From: Paenibacillus eucommiae | Lineage (GTDB): Bacteria > Bacillota > Bacilli > Paenibacillales > NBRC-103111 | Length of the DNA: 64,000 nucleotides | Direction of reading: 5' to 3' | Assembly (NCBI RefSeq): GCF_017874215.1 | Contig: NZ_JAGGLB010000011.1 | Location: 186,001-250,000 of the forward strand | The notes under the pieces: generated by a model | What the model saw: the letters and a program-made list of their open reading frames with translations, nothing else | Told to the model about the DNA's origin: nothing | Database searches by the model: none | Translations under genes and position numbers: made by a program | In this document: positions 16,420 to 24,318 of the stretch, piece after piece | Layout of the letters: each line of letters begins with the position of its first letter | Numbering within the stretch: the stretch's first letter is position 1

Positions 16420-17295
16420 TCACCTAGCGGACAGACCTTCCCCCTCTTCATTCTTCATGTACTGTTCAGGGTTTAATTGCTGGGCAATCTGCAAGTCCAG
16501 GTCTGTACGTTTCAAATCCTGATTCTCCAGGCTGTTCACCCATAAACGAAGCAATTCATTCATGCGTCTGGCGTTCTTAGTCGGGAGCTGATGCCTGGCA
16601 CCCTTAATAAAATACAAGGAGCTGTTCGGAAGATGATCATGAAGGATATGAGCATACGGATGAAAATTAGTGTTCTTCTGCCCGTAAATGAGCAGTATCG
16701 GGTGACGGATAGCATGCAGTCTTTGCGTACAGTTGTAGTGCAGGGAATACTCGAAATACTCTCTTATATTGTCGGGATCTCCATGAAGCGAGCTCCTGCG
16801 TAAATTTCGGTAAGTAAGCGGCATGTCCGCATTGCCCAAAGAAATCGCTGAGGCCAGAACATTGCGCAATGGACTCAAGCTGGAAAGCTTGGTTGACATC
16901 CACAGCAAACTTTTGTTAAGCCGGTCGGTTATTTCCGATGTGCCGCTGACGATGATGCCTCCCAAGAAACGATCCGGATAGGCGAGCAATGCTTCAAGCA
17001 CGATAGATGCTCCCACTGAATACCCGCAAAGGTAAGCTTTCCTGATGTCCAATGCATCAAGCAGTTGACGGATATCTTCGGCAATAAGCGGATATGTCAG
17101 CTTTCGCCTCGAAGGCAGACTTTCTCCATGACCTCGGATATCGAATGTGATGACTTGGAAACTGTCGGACAGCTGTGCTTTTTGATAATTAAACACTTGT
17201 GCTGACAATAAAGAGGGATGAATCAGCACAAGCGGGATTCCTTTTCCGGTGATGTGATAATGCAGCAGAGTTCCGTTCACTTCTAAGAAAGGCAT
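16420..17295 (-). CDS. Alpha/beta hydrolase fold protein
   Basis: A 291-residue cytosolic alpha/beta hydrolase. The oxyanion strand reads LVLIHPSLLSA, the FDIRGHGES segment is typical, the nucleophile elbow is GYSVGAS near residue 95-101, and the catalytic histidine is probably in KGARHQLP near 240. The start MPFLEVNGT has AAGGAGG seven bases upstream; the longer frame to 17364 lacks a site. Substrate is unknown; the sequence is closest in style to small esterases or BioH/MhpC-like enzymes. A polar tail of about 30 residues follows the domain. Confidence 0.88.
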   Translation of the reverse strand: MPFLEVNGTLLHYHITGKGIPLVLIHPSLLSAQVFNYQKAQLSDSFQVITFDIRGHGESLPSRRKLTYPLIAEDIRQLLDALDIRKAYLCGYSVGASIVLEALLAYPDRFLGGIIVSGTSEITDRLNKSLLWMSTKLSSLSPLRNVLASAISLGNADMPLTYRNLRRSSLHGDPDNIREYFEYSLHYNCTQRLHAIRHPILLIYGQKNTNFHPYAHILHDHLPNSSLYFIKGARHQLPTKNARRMNELLRLWVNSLENQDLKRTDLDLQIAQQLNPEQYMKNEEGEGLSAR

Positions 17296-17372
17296 GGCCA
17301 AACCTCCTTGCGGGAATTTTGAAGCTTCCCTTTTAGAGTGACCATTTTGAGCTGATATTACCAATCCCGTTA

Positions 17373-17654
17373 TTAAAACATCTTAAATCCGCGAGTCCGC
17401 AGCGCTTTGATAGCTGAGCCGCTCAAAATAGCACCGATTAATCCACCTATAGCAGGAATATAATCCGCGTAGCTGTATTCAGTAAGATTATCGGTCAATG
17501 ATCCCGCATTGCCCCAGTAAACGACAAAAACAATGACAACAGCAAAATACCCATAAATTGGAAACCAAGTGGTTTTCATCAGCATATTTAAAATAAAGCC
17601 AATTCCAAAAAATAGGACGAGCAGCAGCACCGTCACAATAACAAGTTGAATCAC
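17373..17654 (-). CDS. yuiB: YuiB family membrane protein
   Basis: About 93 residues with two or three transmembrane helices. LFFGIGFILNMLM and the C-terminal IKALRTRGFKMF match B. subtilis YuiB, whose function is unknown. The GTG at 17654 lies nine bases after GGGGAGG and is preferred; the ATG at 17663 abuts that site. In B. subtilis yuiB lies beside yumB and yumC, and here the same NDH-2 and reductase genes follow within 4 kb, so a link to respiratory membranes is possible but unproven. Confidence 0.8.
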   Translation of the reverse strand: MIQLVIVTVLLLVLFFGIGFILNMLMKTTWFPIYGYFAVVIVFVVYWGNAGSLTDNLTEYSYADYIPAIGGLIGAILSGSAIKALRTRGFKMF

Positions 17655-17820
17655 TCGTTTCATCCTCCCCGTAGAAAGCTGTCTGGCTTCAACGTTTCTA
17701 TTTATAGTTCTTCTTATTATTGTAATGCACACCTTCACTAAGGTAAAGTGTACACAAATTGAACATTTATAAAGATACCCTTTCTTCTCAGCTTTCTTCT
17801 CTTGGACACCCATTGTTCAT

Positions 17821-17849
17821 TTGCCCTTTTTTAGGGAATTGGATACAAT
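17821..17849 (+). promoter_or_regulatory. Sigma-A-like promoter of hemQ
   Basis: TTGCCC and TACAAT are separated by 17 bp, about 60 bases before the hemQ start. The leader between them and the gene is made of ATGAAATGAAAAATGAATTC-like short repeats. Confidence 0.55.
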
Positions 17850-17910
17850 GAATTGAAAAATGAAATGAAAAATGAATTCAAAAATGAAATGAAAAAGGAG
17901 TGACTTCGTC

Positions 17911-18657
17911 ATGAGTGAAGCTGTACAAACACTGGAGGGCTGGTATGCTCTGCACGATTTTCGCTTAATAGACTGGATTGCTTGGAAAGCAGCCCCACCG
18001 GAACAGCGCAGACAAGCGCAGCAGGAGCTTAATTCTTTTCTGCAAGATTGGCAGCAAAAGGAGAACGATAAGCTTGGAAGCACAGCTGTTTACAGCATCG
18101 TTGGGCAAAAAGCGGACTTTGTTTTTATGCACCTGCGTGAAACCTTGGAAGAATTAAATGAGCTTGAGCATGCTTTTAATAAATCTGCCTTTGCTGATTT
18201 TACTATTCCTGTGTATTCCTATGTTTCTATAGTAGAGCTGAGCAGCTATTTGGCCAAGCCTGGAACAGACCCTATGCAGGATCCGGATCTCCTGGCCAGA
18301 TTGAAGCCTATTTTGCCAAAAGCTAAGCATATCTGTTTCTATCCCATGAACAAAAAGCGTGAAGGCAACGATAACTGGTATATGCTTGGTGCTGATGAGC
18401 GCAAGACATTAATGCGCAGTCATGGTATGATCGGCCGCACCTATGCCGGTAAAGTGAAGCAAATCATTACCGGATCTGTCGGGCTGGACGACTGGGAGTG
18501 GGGAGTCACACTATTTGCTGAGGACGCTTTGCAATTCAAAAAGCTGGTATACGAAATGCGCTTTGACGAGGTAAGTGCCAAATATGGAGAATTTGGTGAC
18601 TTCTATGTCGGCAATTTACTTGATGAATCTGGTTTTGGAAAGCTCCTTCGTCTCTAA
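17911..18657 (+). CDS. hemQ: Coproheme decarboxylase HemQ (ChdC)
   Basis: A 248-residue member of the chlorite dismutase-like family that converts coproheme III to heme b with peroxide, the last step of the coproporphyrin-dependent heme pathway of Gram-positive bacteria. The conserved DNWYMLGADERKTLMRSHG segment holds the catalytic tyrosine (NWYML) and the proximal histidine (RSHG), and GLDDWEWGVTLFAED follows. There is no arginine in the position typical of true chlorite dismutases that I can recognise. AAAGGAGTG is eight bases before the ATG. It provides heme for SdhC and the cytochromes whose biogenesis genes ctaA and ctaB are in this window. Confidence 0.95.
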   Translation: MSEAVQTLEGWYALHDFRLIDWIAWKAAPPEQRRQAQQELNSFLQDWQQKENDKLGSTAVYSIVGQKADFVFMHLRETLEELNELEHAFNKSAFADFTIPVYSYVSIVELSSYLAKPGTDPMQDPDLLARLKPILPKAKHICFYPMNKKREGNDNWYMLGADERKTLMRSHGMIGRTYAGKVKQIITGSVGLDDWEWGVTLFAEDALQFKKLVYEMRFDEVSAKYGEFGDFYVGNLLDESGFGKLLRL

Positions 18658-18710
18658 AAAAACTATTTAGGCGTCCTTTGAGGTTCGTGTTCATGACGTA
18701 GGAGCATGGG

Positions 18711-18829
18711 GAGAGAATGGGTATGAGCTCCAACCGTTGTTGAAGTCGTGTTCCTTGATTAGATATGGGGGTAACAACACGACTTCAAAGACGGCCGCTA
18801 CGCTTTTCCGCTCATACCCATTCCCTCTA
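18711..18829 (+). repeat. Nested stem-loop element, copy 1
   Basis: Outer arms 18715-18727 (GAATGGGTATGAG) and 18811-18823 pair perfectly over 13 bp; inner arms 18740-18752 (TTGAAGTCGTGTT) and 18776-18788 pair perfectly over 13 bp. Arm sequences differ from copies at 26.9 and 58.6 kb but the architecture, the CTCCA after the outer arm and the CCGCTACGC/CGGACGCTTACGC-like inter-arm region are shared. The tag CTCAAACGGACAGCC follows at 18858-18872. It lies between hemQ and array B. Confidence 0.85.
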
Positions 18830-18895
18830 TCATTTGCTTAGACATGAACATACAAAACTCAAACGGACAGCCTATAAGGTTTTTTCTTGGGCGGA

Positions 18896-18945
18896 GGAGA
18901 TTTTAGGAGATTTTAGGAGATTTTAGGAGATTTTGAAGATTTAAG
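18896..18945 (+). repeat. Tandem repeat of a 10-bp GGAGATTTTA unit
   Basis: Three to four exact GGAGATTTTA units, then two diverged units (TTGAAGATTT, AAGGAGATTT). The corresponding position before array D has a single GGAGGAGACATC-like unit, so this is a local expansion within the composite element. Confidence 0.85.
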
Positions 18946-19000
18946 GAGATTTCCTAGCGGCGCTGGCGCTCGGGATGAAGAGTTGCTAAGAGTTGCCACT

Positions 19001-19188
19001 TTTAACGATGTTTTTCATCTCTAAAAGCATGGGTCGCCTGCAAATACTTACTTTAACGATGAAAACCATCGTTAAAATCCTTTTTTTCGAGCAAGTGGGG
19101 CCCTCCGTCCTCTTTTAACGATGAAAATCATCGCTAAAGTGATGGTTGACTTGGAAGCACTTATTTTAACGATGTTTTTCATCGTTAA
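19001..19188. repeat. Four-palindrome array B
   Basis: Palindromes start near 19001, 19052, 19113 and 19164 (spacings 51, 61, 51). Loops read TTTTT, AAAAC, AAAAT and TTTTT. The spacers resemble those of arrays C and D at the same positions (for example GGGGCC-C-TCCG-CCTCT in spacer 2). The array lies between convergent genes hemQ and the 93-residue hypothetical gene. Confidence 0.9.
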
Positions 19189-19205
19189 GTGAAGCACCTA
19201 TATAT

Positions 19206-19249
19206 AAAAAAGAAGCCCGCCTTGGATATCCAAGACGGGCTTCTTTTTT
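19206..19249. terminator. Bidirectional terminator
   Basis: A perfect hairpin: AAGAAGCCCG and CGGGCTTCTT with inner CTTGG/CCAAG pairing, flanked by six As on one side and six Ts on the other. It can end the minus-strand ndh transcript and anything read through from hemQ. Confidence 0.9.
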
Positions 19250-19323
19250 ATTCGGCTTTTTTTGGTGATGGAGCTTTGCATTCGTCTGTATATCACGAAG
19301 AGGTCAAAGACAACCTGTTGTCT

Positions 19324-19605
19324 CTAGTCGTCCTCGTTATCCTCTTTCTCAATAGCAGCAAGCTCGGCTTCCATCTGGGCTTTGCGGGCCAAGTACGCTT
19401 CTGTATCGCGATCGCGCTGTCGTCCCTTTTCCTTGAGCCGTTCAATCGCGGGCAGAATCAGAATGTCGATTTCCTTCTGAATCGTGGGTACAAGATCGTA
19501 CTTCCCTTCAGACTCCAGGAAATGCCCTACATCAATCAATGCATTATAACGATCTAATTCATCGCGGGTAAGCAATCCTCTAACTTGGACACTGCAGTGT
19601 CTCAT
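19324..19605 (-). CDS. Conserved hypothetical protein, charged helical
   Basis: A 93-residue acidic protein I do not recognise. Residues 1-12 contain MRHCSVQVRGLLT; the rest is predicted helical and ends in a run of Glu, Ala, Asp and Lys (EAELAAIEKEDNEDD), with two cysteine-poor amphipathic segments. GGAGA is seven bases before the ATG. It begins 15 bp after the NDH-2 gene, on the same strand and before a strong terminator, so it is the second gene of that operon. No membrane segment or signal peptide is seen. Confidence 0.7.
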   Translation of the reverse strand: MRHCSVQVRGLLTRDELDRYNALIDVGHFLESEGKYDLVPTIQKEIDILILPAIERLKEKGRQRDRDTEAYLARKAQMEAELAAIEKEDNEDD

Positions 19606-19620
19606 AGGAAATTCTCCGTT

Positions 19621-20811
19621 CTAGAAACGACCTTTGCGAATTACGAGTGGAATACCTCCGATAATATAAAGGTATCTCATATCGACTATCTTCTTCATCA
19701 TTGCAGCCGTGTTGCCCTTAAGCTTGCGTGAACCAACAACGCCAATAGCTTGTCTTTTACCCAGTGATGCCACAACCCCTTTGTTCGTAAACTTGAACGT
19801 TTTGGGCTCTGTATTACGGATTGAAGCTATTAAATTATAGGCACAAACCTCTCCTTGCTGGGTAGCAATTTGCGCTGTCGGAGGGAATGGTCTGCCTTCA
19901 TCATTCATGACGATGGAGCAATCCCCGACGATATAAATATTGTCAAATTGCGGGGAACGCAAAAACTCGCTGACCTTAATTCTTCCACGCATCGTTTCGA
20001 AGCCTGCTTCATCCAGCATATGATTGCCGCGGATTCCGCCAGTCCATATAATCGTCCCTGCTTTGATGAATTCATCTCCGGCAACCAGCACGCCTTCTGG
20101 TGTACATTCCTTAATCGCAGTTCCAATTTTAAATGTAATGCCTTTCTTCTCAAGCACATCCATTGCATAAGCAACGAGCTCGGGATCAAATCCCGGTAAA
20201 GCCGTTGGGGCCGCTTCGATATTATATATTTTCACTAATTCCGGATCTACGTCGAACTCTTTGCAGAGTGCAGGAATACGATCGGCAAGCTCACCGATAA
20301 ATTCAATACCGGTAAATCCGGCGCCGCCGATAACAAAAGTCAAATAATCCTTGCGATCCGGCTCACGCTTATATTTGGCAAACTGATATTCGATATGTTC
20401 GCGAATGAAACGGACGCTGTTAATGCTGCGAATGTTCAGGGCATGCTCCTTTAACCCTGGAATTCCGAAAGTTTCTGGCTCTCCGCCAAGTCCAACAACC
20501 AAGTAATCATAGGATAAAGTTCCATCCTCCAGAATAACCTTCTTCTCGTGCGGACGGATTTGGGTTACGGTCGATTTGACAAAATCAACTTTAAATTCAT
20601 CAATCAGCTTTAAAATGTCTACTCGTGCATTCTCCGGCTTGTCCGTACCCGCTGCAGGCATGTGCAGATGGGTTGTGATATAATGGTAGTCATGCTTATT
20701 TACAAGCGTTACGTCAGCTTCATTATAATTAAGCTCTTTCTGCAGACGAATTGCTGTGACAATCCCACCATAACCTGCTCCTAAAATTACAATTCTTGGT
20801 ATTCGACTCAT
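19621..20811 (-). CDS. Type II NADH dehydrogenase (NDH-2), YumB-like
   Basis: A 396-residue FAD-dependent NADH:menaquinone oxidoreductase of the inner membrane surface, non-proton-pumping. The FAD-binding GAGYGGIVTA is at residues 12-21, the NADH-binding GGAGFTGIEFIGE near 165, and the FAD-contact VGDCS near 300, followed by AQIATQQGE, the quinone-site signature region. The C-terminal amphipathic stretch (YLYIIGGIPLVIRKGRF) should attach it to the membrane. A Rex-like operator lies 65 bp upstream. It forms an operon with the small hypothetical gene downstream. B. subtilis YumB or Ndh are the nearest equivalents. Confidence 0.93.
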   Translation of the reverse strand: MSRIPRIVILGAGYGGIVTAIRLQKELNYNEADVTLVNKHDYHYITTHLHMPAAGTDKPENARVDILKLIDEFKVDFVKSTVTQIRPHEKKVILEDGTLSYDYLVVGLGGEPETFGIPGLKEHALNIRSINSVRFIREHIEYQFAKYKREPDRKDYLTFVIGGAGFTGIEFIGELADRIPALCKEFDVDPELVKIYNIEAAPTALPGFDPELVAYAMDVLEKKGITFKIGTAIKECTPEGVLVAGDEFIKAGTIIWTGGIRGNHMLDEAGFETMRGRIKVSEFLRSPQFDNIYIVGDCSIVMNDEGRPFPPTAQIATQQGEVCAYNLIASIRNTEPKTFKFTNKGVVASLGKRQAIGVVGSRKLKGNTAAMMKKIVDMRYLYIIGGIPLVIRKGRF

Positions 20812-20875
20812 GTCTCTCTCACTTCCATGTCCGTTTTTTGACTGCTTTAGCGCTCTTTAGCATTCTCTTTTTAAT

Positions 20876-20893
20876 TTGTGAAAAAATACACAA
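20876..20893. promoter_or_regulatory. Candidate Rex operator upstream of NDH-2
   Basis: TTGTGAAAAAATACACAA matches the 18-bp Rex palindrome TTGTGAA-N4-TTCACAA at all but one fixed position. It lies 65 bp before the NDH-2 start. In B. subtilis Rex represses ndh when NADH is low, so the location fits. The rest of the 423-bp intergenic region to yumC (20894-21234) is AT-rich with several partial inverted repeats (for example around 21084-21125) and no gene I can see. Confidence 0.6.
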
Positions 20894-21234
20894 ACCGCTT
20901 CGAATATGAGTATTGCCAGTAGCTTACTCAAAAGCTTAGCAAATTATGAAGATCTCTATGCATATTGTCATAGTTATCAAAATTATTACAGTTATTAAAG
21001 ATATCACAAGAAAAAACCAGTTCTCACCCAATCATATATAATATAAATATAAATATCAAGTTCTATTTTGGCTATAATAAGAGCTATAAGTGGCACTAAG
21101 TATAACTTATCGGACCTATAAGCTATTTATATAAGGAAATCGCAATTTTTCTATTTCATTCATAAAAATCTACGTTTATAATGGAATAATGATTATTTGG
21201 AAAGTCATGAGGAAATCGCAGAGGAGAGATTCAA

Positions 21235-22236
21235 GTGAGTGAGAGAGAAAGAGAAGAAGAAATACTGGATATTAGTATAATCGGGGGAGGCCCGGCAGGA
21301 ATGTTCGCGGCTTTCTACGCCGGTATGCGTCAGGCTTCAGCGAGAATTATTGAGAGCATGCCTCAGCTCGGAGGGCAGCTAGCCGCGTTATATCCGGAGA
21401 AATATATTTATGATGTTGCCGGATTTCCAAAGGTAACCGCGCAGGAACTGGTCAACAATTTATTAGAGCAAATGAAGCATTTCCCCATCGATGTCCGGCT
21501 TGAGGAAAAAGTAGTTCAAGTAATTAAGAAGGAAGAGCGCTTGTTTGAAGTCATCACTGACAAACAAAGCCACTTCAGCCGTGCTGTTATTATTACTGGA
21601 GGTGTGGGCGCATTCGAGCCACGCAGACTTGAGCTTCCAGAAGCGGCGCAGTACGAGAAGAAGAACCTGCATTATTTCGTCAATGACCTGAATGCATTCG
21701 CTGGCAAGAAGGTATTAATCAGCGGGGGCGGGGATTCTGCGGTGGATTGGGCTTTAATGCTTGAACCCATAGCCGAGAAAGTAACCCTTATCCATCGCAG
21801 AGACAAATTCCGTGCCCACGAGCATAGTGTCGAGAACCTGATGAATTCAAAGGTGGAAATCATCACACCTACTGAAATTATCAAGCTTCACGGCAGTGAT
21901 CAAATCGAGCAAATTACATTAAAGCACTGTAAAACCGGTGAAGAAACCATTCATGATGTGGATGCATGTATTATCAATTTCGGCTTCGTCTCCTCTCTCG
22001 GACCGATTGCCGAATGGGGCCTTCAAATTGAGAATGGATCGATTCAGGTTGATTCTCGTATGGAGACTAATGTGCCTGGTATTTTTGCAGCTGGTGATAT
22101 TACAACCTATCCAGGAAAGCTGAAGCTTATTGCTGTAGGCTTTGGAGAAGCTCCGACTGCAATTAATAATGCCAAGGTATACATTGATCCAAAAGCCAAG
22201 CTGTCCCCAGGACATAGCAGCAACATGAAGTTCTAA
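21235..22236 (+). CDS. yumC: Ferredoxin/flavodoxin--NADP+ reductase, YumC type
   Basis: A 333-residue thioredoxin reductase-like flavoprotein. FAD-binding GGGPAGMFAAFYAGMR is at residues 17-32, NADPH-binding ISGGGDSAVDWALML near 161-175, and the C-terminal FAD segment VPGIFAAGDITTYPGK near 275. The thioredoxin reductase CxxC redox pair is absent, which separates YumC-type reductases from TrxB. It supplies reduced ferredoxin or flavodoxin. The start is GTG with GAGGAGAG six to seven bases upstream. It is divergent from NDH-2. Confidence 0.94.
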   Translation: MSEREREEEILDISIIGGGPAGMFAAFYAGMRQASARIIESMPQLGGQLAALYPEKYIYDVAGFPKVTAQELVNNLLEQMKHFPIDVRLEEKVVQVIKKEERLFEVITDKQSHFSRAVIITGGVGAFEPRRLELPEAAQYEKKNLHYFVNDLNAFAGKKVLISGGGDSAVDWALMLEPIAEKVTLIHRRDKFRAHEHSVENLMNSKVEIITPTEIIKLHGSDQIEQITLKHCKTGEETIHDVDACIINFGFVSSLGPIAEWGLQIENGSIQVDSRMETNVPGIFAAGDITTYPGKLKLIAVGFGEAPTAINNAKVYIDPKAKLSPGHSSNMKF

Positions 22237-22320
22237 TATATGCAAAATAGAAAATTATAGGCAAACATATAAAAAAAATAAATCATATCCAATATCATAA
22301 TGGTTCGTAATGTTCTGTAT

Positions 22321-22376
22321 GGGGTATTCTAACTGACGTTGTAAGCGGCAGATGGAATACCCCTTAGTCTTTTTTA
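22321..22376 (+). terminator. Terminator of yumC
   Basis: GGGGTATTC pairs with GAATACCCC across a 25-base loop, followed by TTAGTCTTTTTT. The loop is long, so efficiency is uncertain. Confidence 0.6.
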
Positions 22377-22419
22377 TCTGTCCGGTTAGTTAGTTAGTCT
22401 TTTCAACAAAGGAGCAAGC

Positions 22420-22575
22420 TTAGTGTAAGTGAGCTTTTGATTTCTCTTGAATGACTAGGTTAAGCTTTCGCCTCTGTATCTCTGCAAGAAGCAAGTCGAT
22501 AAAATCAATTTCCAGCTGTAACTCCACCGCTTGGTAGTAGGATTCAATCAAGGCTTCGTCACTCATTACCTTCAT
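22420..22575 (-). CDS. sda: Sporulation checkpoint inhibitor Sda
   Basis: A 51-residue protein on the minus strand, below usual size cut-offs. MSDEALIESYYQAVELQLE followed by DFIDLLLAEIQRRKL lines up with B. subtilis Sda (LSDELLIESYFKATEMNLN, DFIELIENEIKRRSL), which binds the KinA dimerisation domain and blocks the Spo0A phosphorelay when replication is disturbed. AAGGTGA is five to six bases before the ATG at 22575. Several DnaA boxes are clustered upstream, as is known for B. subtilis sda. The C-terminal LH-rich tail is a few residues longer than the B. subtilis protein. Confidence 0.92.
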   Translation of the reverse strand: MKVMSDEALIESYYQAVELQLEIDFIDLLLAEIQRRKLNLVIQEKSKAHLH

Positions 22576-22644
22576 GCGAATCACCTTTTTTTCCTCAATT
22601 TGTAATTATATTATCATGGGAAAATAGATAGAACAATCACCCCA

Positions 22645-22743
22645 TTGTCCACACTATAATGTGGATATCCTGTGCGCGGTATGTGCATAAGTACCCCAAA
22701 CGTATACCGACACCTGTGGGTTTTGGGGATATAGTTATACACA
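22645..22743. promoter_or_regulatory. DnaA box cluster upstream of sda
   Basis: Two perfect TTATNCACA boxes occur at 22682-22690 (minus strand, TTATGCACA) and 22735-22743 (plus strand, TTATACACA). Two one-mismatch boxes are at 22645-22653 (TTGTCCACA) and 22660-22668 (ATATCCACA, minus). All lie within 170 bp upstream of sda and also upstream of the divergent small gene at 22942. No other gene is seen in 22577-22941. DnaA activation of sda is established in B. subtilis; here it is inferred from these sites. Confidence 0.75.
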
Positions 22744-22941
22744 AGCGTTTGAGAATGATAACCAATAAAAATAATTAATCACTATGCGTGCACTGAATCA
22801 CAAAAGTAAACGGACAAACCTACATAAATAGACATCTTTAGACAAAAGTTCACAAAGTCGATACACAAATTTAATCACCATTTAATATTCGAAGCTTACA
22901 ATGAGTTTAATAAATATGATTTCAGGAGTGAAAAATGAACT

Positions 22942-23103
22942 ATGGTTGTTTACGATATCGTCCTTAATGGTGAAATTAAAGAAACTATTAAACCCCTTAG
23001 AAAGAGTCTCAAGGAAATTTATGCTTACATGCTTGAGCAAAGCAAACTGATGAAAGACAAGTATGGTGAAAATGTAAAAATTAAAGGTCGTATGGTTTAT
23101 TGA
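22942..23103 (+). CDS. Small protein of unknown function
   Basis: A 53-residue basic peptide: MVVYDIVLNGEIKETIKP, then RKSLKEIYAYMLEQ and KIKGRMVY at the end. It is predicted as a short beta hairpin followed by a helix. AGGAGTG is 11 bases before the ATG, and an intrinsic terminator follows about 80 bp after the stop, so it is probably expressed. I do not recognise the family. It is divergent from sda and shares its DnaA-box region. Confidence 0.65.
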   Translation: MVVYDIVLNGEIKETIKPLRKSLKEIYAYMLEQSKLMKDKYGENVKIKGRMVY

Positions 23104-23185
23104 GAAGCCAACTACAATTCTGTTTCTTTAGTTGGATCTCCTACTGCGCCGCGCCGAACAGGCTGAAAAAAATCAATACTAAAAT

Positions 23186-23250
23186 AAAAATACGCCACCT
23201 TACGGAATGTGGATTCGATTCCTGTGAGATGGCGTATTTATTTTATTTTA
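23186..23250. terminator. Terminator between the 53-residue gene and the Fe-S carrier gene
   Basis: AAATACGCCATCT-type arms: AATACGCCACCT (23188-23199) pairs with AGATGGCGTATT (23228-23239, one mismatch), with A-rich sequence on the left and TTATTTTATTTT on the right, so it could work in both directions. Confidence 0.7.
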
Positions 23251-23340
23251 CAAAGAAAAACCCTCCTCAGCACCGATAACGATTTCGCTATCATCTACCA
23301 AGAAAGGTTGTTATCCGTTAATCCTGATCTATACTAAACA

Positions 23341-23712
23341 TTAAACCTCGACTTTATCGTCACATTTCTCCGGGGCGCCCTCTTCGTCTTTCACTTTAAA
23401 AGAGGAACCACAGCCACAAGAAGCTACCGCGTTCGGATTATTGATCGTGAAGCCTCCACCCATGCCAGAATCCTTGTAGTCAATCTCCACTCCGAACAAA
23501 TACTTGGAGCTGTCTTCGTCAACGACTACCTTGAGGCTATGAATGTCAAATACTTTATCTTCATTCTTCTGCTCATCGTCAAATCCCATGCCGTAAGAAA
23601 AGCCGCTGCATCCGCCAGCATTCACGCTTAAACGCAGGAAGAGAGCGGGATTTTCTTCAGCTGAGATTAGCTCTTTAATCTTATCTGCTGCTGATTCGCT
23701 GATTGTGATCAT
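23341..23712 (-). CDS. A-type iron-sulfur carrier protein (HesB/IscA family, YutM-like)
   Basis: A 123-residue Fe-S cluster carrier or insertion protein. The three cysteines of the family are present in NAGGCSGFSYGM (about residue 35) and ASCGCGSSF (about 99-107). GGFTINNPNA precedes the C-terminal cysteine pair as usual. A charged tail of about 15 residues including an extra cysteine follows. It could serve SdhB, MqnE and other cluster proteins in this window. Monocistronic, followed by a bidirectional terminator. Confidence 0.93.
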   Translation of the reverse strand: MITISESAADKIKELISAEENPALFLRLSVNAGGCSGFSYGMGFDDEQKNEDKVFDIHSLKVVVDEDSSKYLFGVEIDYKDSGMGGGFTINNPNAVASCGCGSSFKVKDEEGAPEKCDDKVEV

Positions 23713-23834
23713 TTAGGTACCCTCCTATCGAGATCATTTGAAACCTACTTTTAATTATACTCCTAAACCCTTTAATGCTCAAGGGGCGCGAGTATGTTAG
23801 AATTTCAATGGAAGGGAACCTGTCTCCATTTCAT

Positions 23835-24011
23835 TCAGAAGGTATGGATCTCATAGTATTGAACGATCAGATCATCAAGCTGGCTGCTGCACAGCTGAAC
23901 ATCGGGATGGAGAAAACCCAAATGACTCCCTAGATGTACCATCCGGTTTCTTAAATGTTCGATTTCTGTACTGAGCCTTTTTTTTGAATTCAGAACCTCT
24001 GTCGACTTCAC
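23835..24011 (-). CDS. Spo0E-like aspartyl-phosphate phosphatase
   Basis: A 58-residue peptide with a GTG start at 24011 and AAAGGTGAG six bases upstream. STEIEHLRNRMVHLG forms the first helix and CSSQLDDLIVQYYE the second, carrying the S-x-x-L-D signature of the Spo0E family, which dephosphorylates Spo0A~P and delays sporulation. The length suits Spo0E-like members (50-85 residues). It lies 1.3 kb from sda, a second inhibitor of the same phosphorelay. Confidence 0.88.
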   Translation of the reverse strand: MKSTEVLNSKKRLSTEIEHLRNRMVHLGSHLGFLHPDVQLCSSQLDDLIVQYYEIHTF

Positions 24012-24148
24012 TTTTATCTCACCTTTTGTTCATCAATCTCACAATGATTTAGTATACAGGAATATGCCACAAATGGAAATATTTTTTCTTAAGATTGATC
24101 CAGGTGTTGCAGTTTTGTAACTTTTACACAATAATCAAGTTTGATGTA

Positions 24149-24177
24149 TTGCCCCACCCCAAGGGTAGGTTTATAAT
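24149..24177 (+). promoter_or_regulatory. Sigma-A-like promoter of mqnE
   Basis: TTGCCC and TATAAT are separated by 17 bp. The predicted leader is about 135 bases before mqnE; it contains a few short inverted repeats but no riboswitch that I recognise. Bases 24012-24148 hold no gene. Confidence 0.6.
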
Positions 24178-24318
24178 GGTATGGATGTGCTTCGCTTTCC
24201 ACTAACCTGGTAGAGCTGAATTTCTATGGCTGCACGCGGCCAATACTGTGTCCTATTTCATTTATTCCCTATAACCATGACTCATAATTAAAATAACAAA
24301 AAGAGGAGGCACGCACCC

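Noticed and set aside
22747..22761. Possible Fur box (TGAGAATGATAACCA)
   Set aside because: Three mismatches to the 7-1-7 consensus and no iron-related gene next to it.
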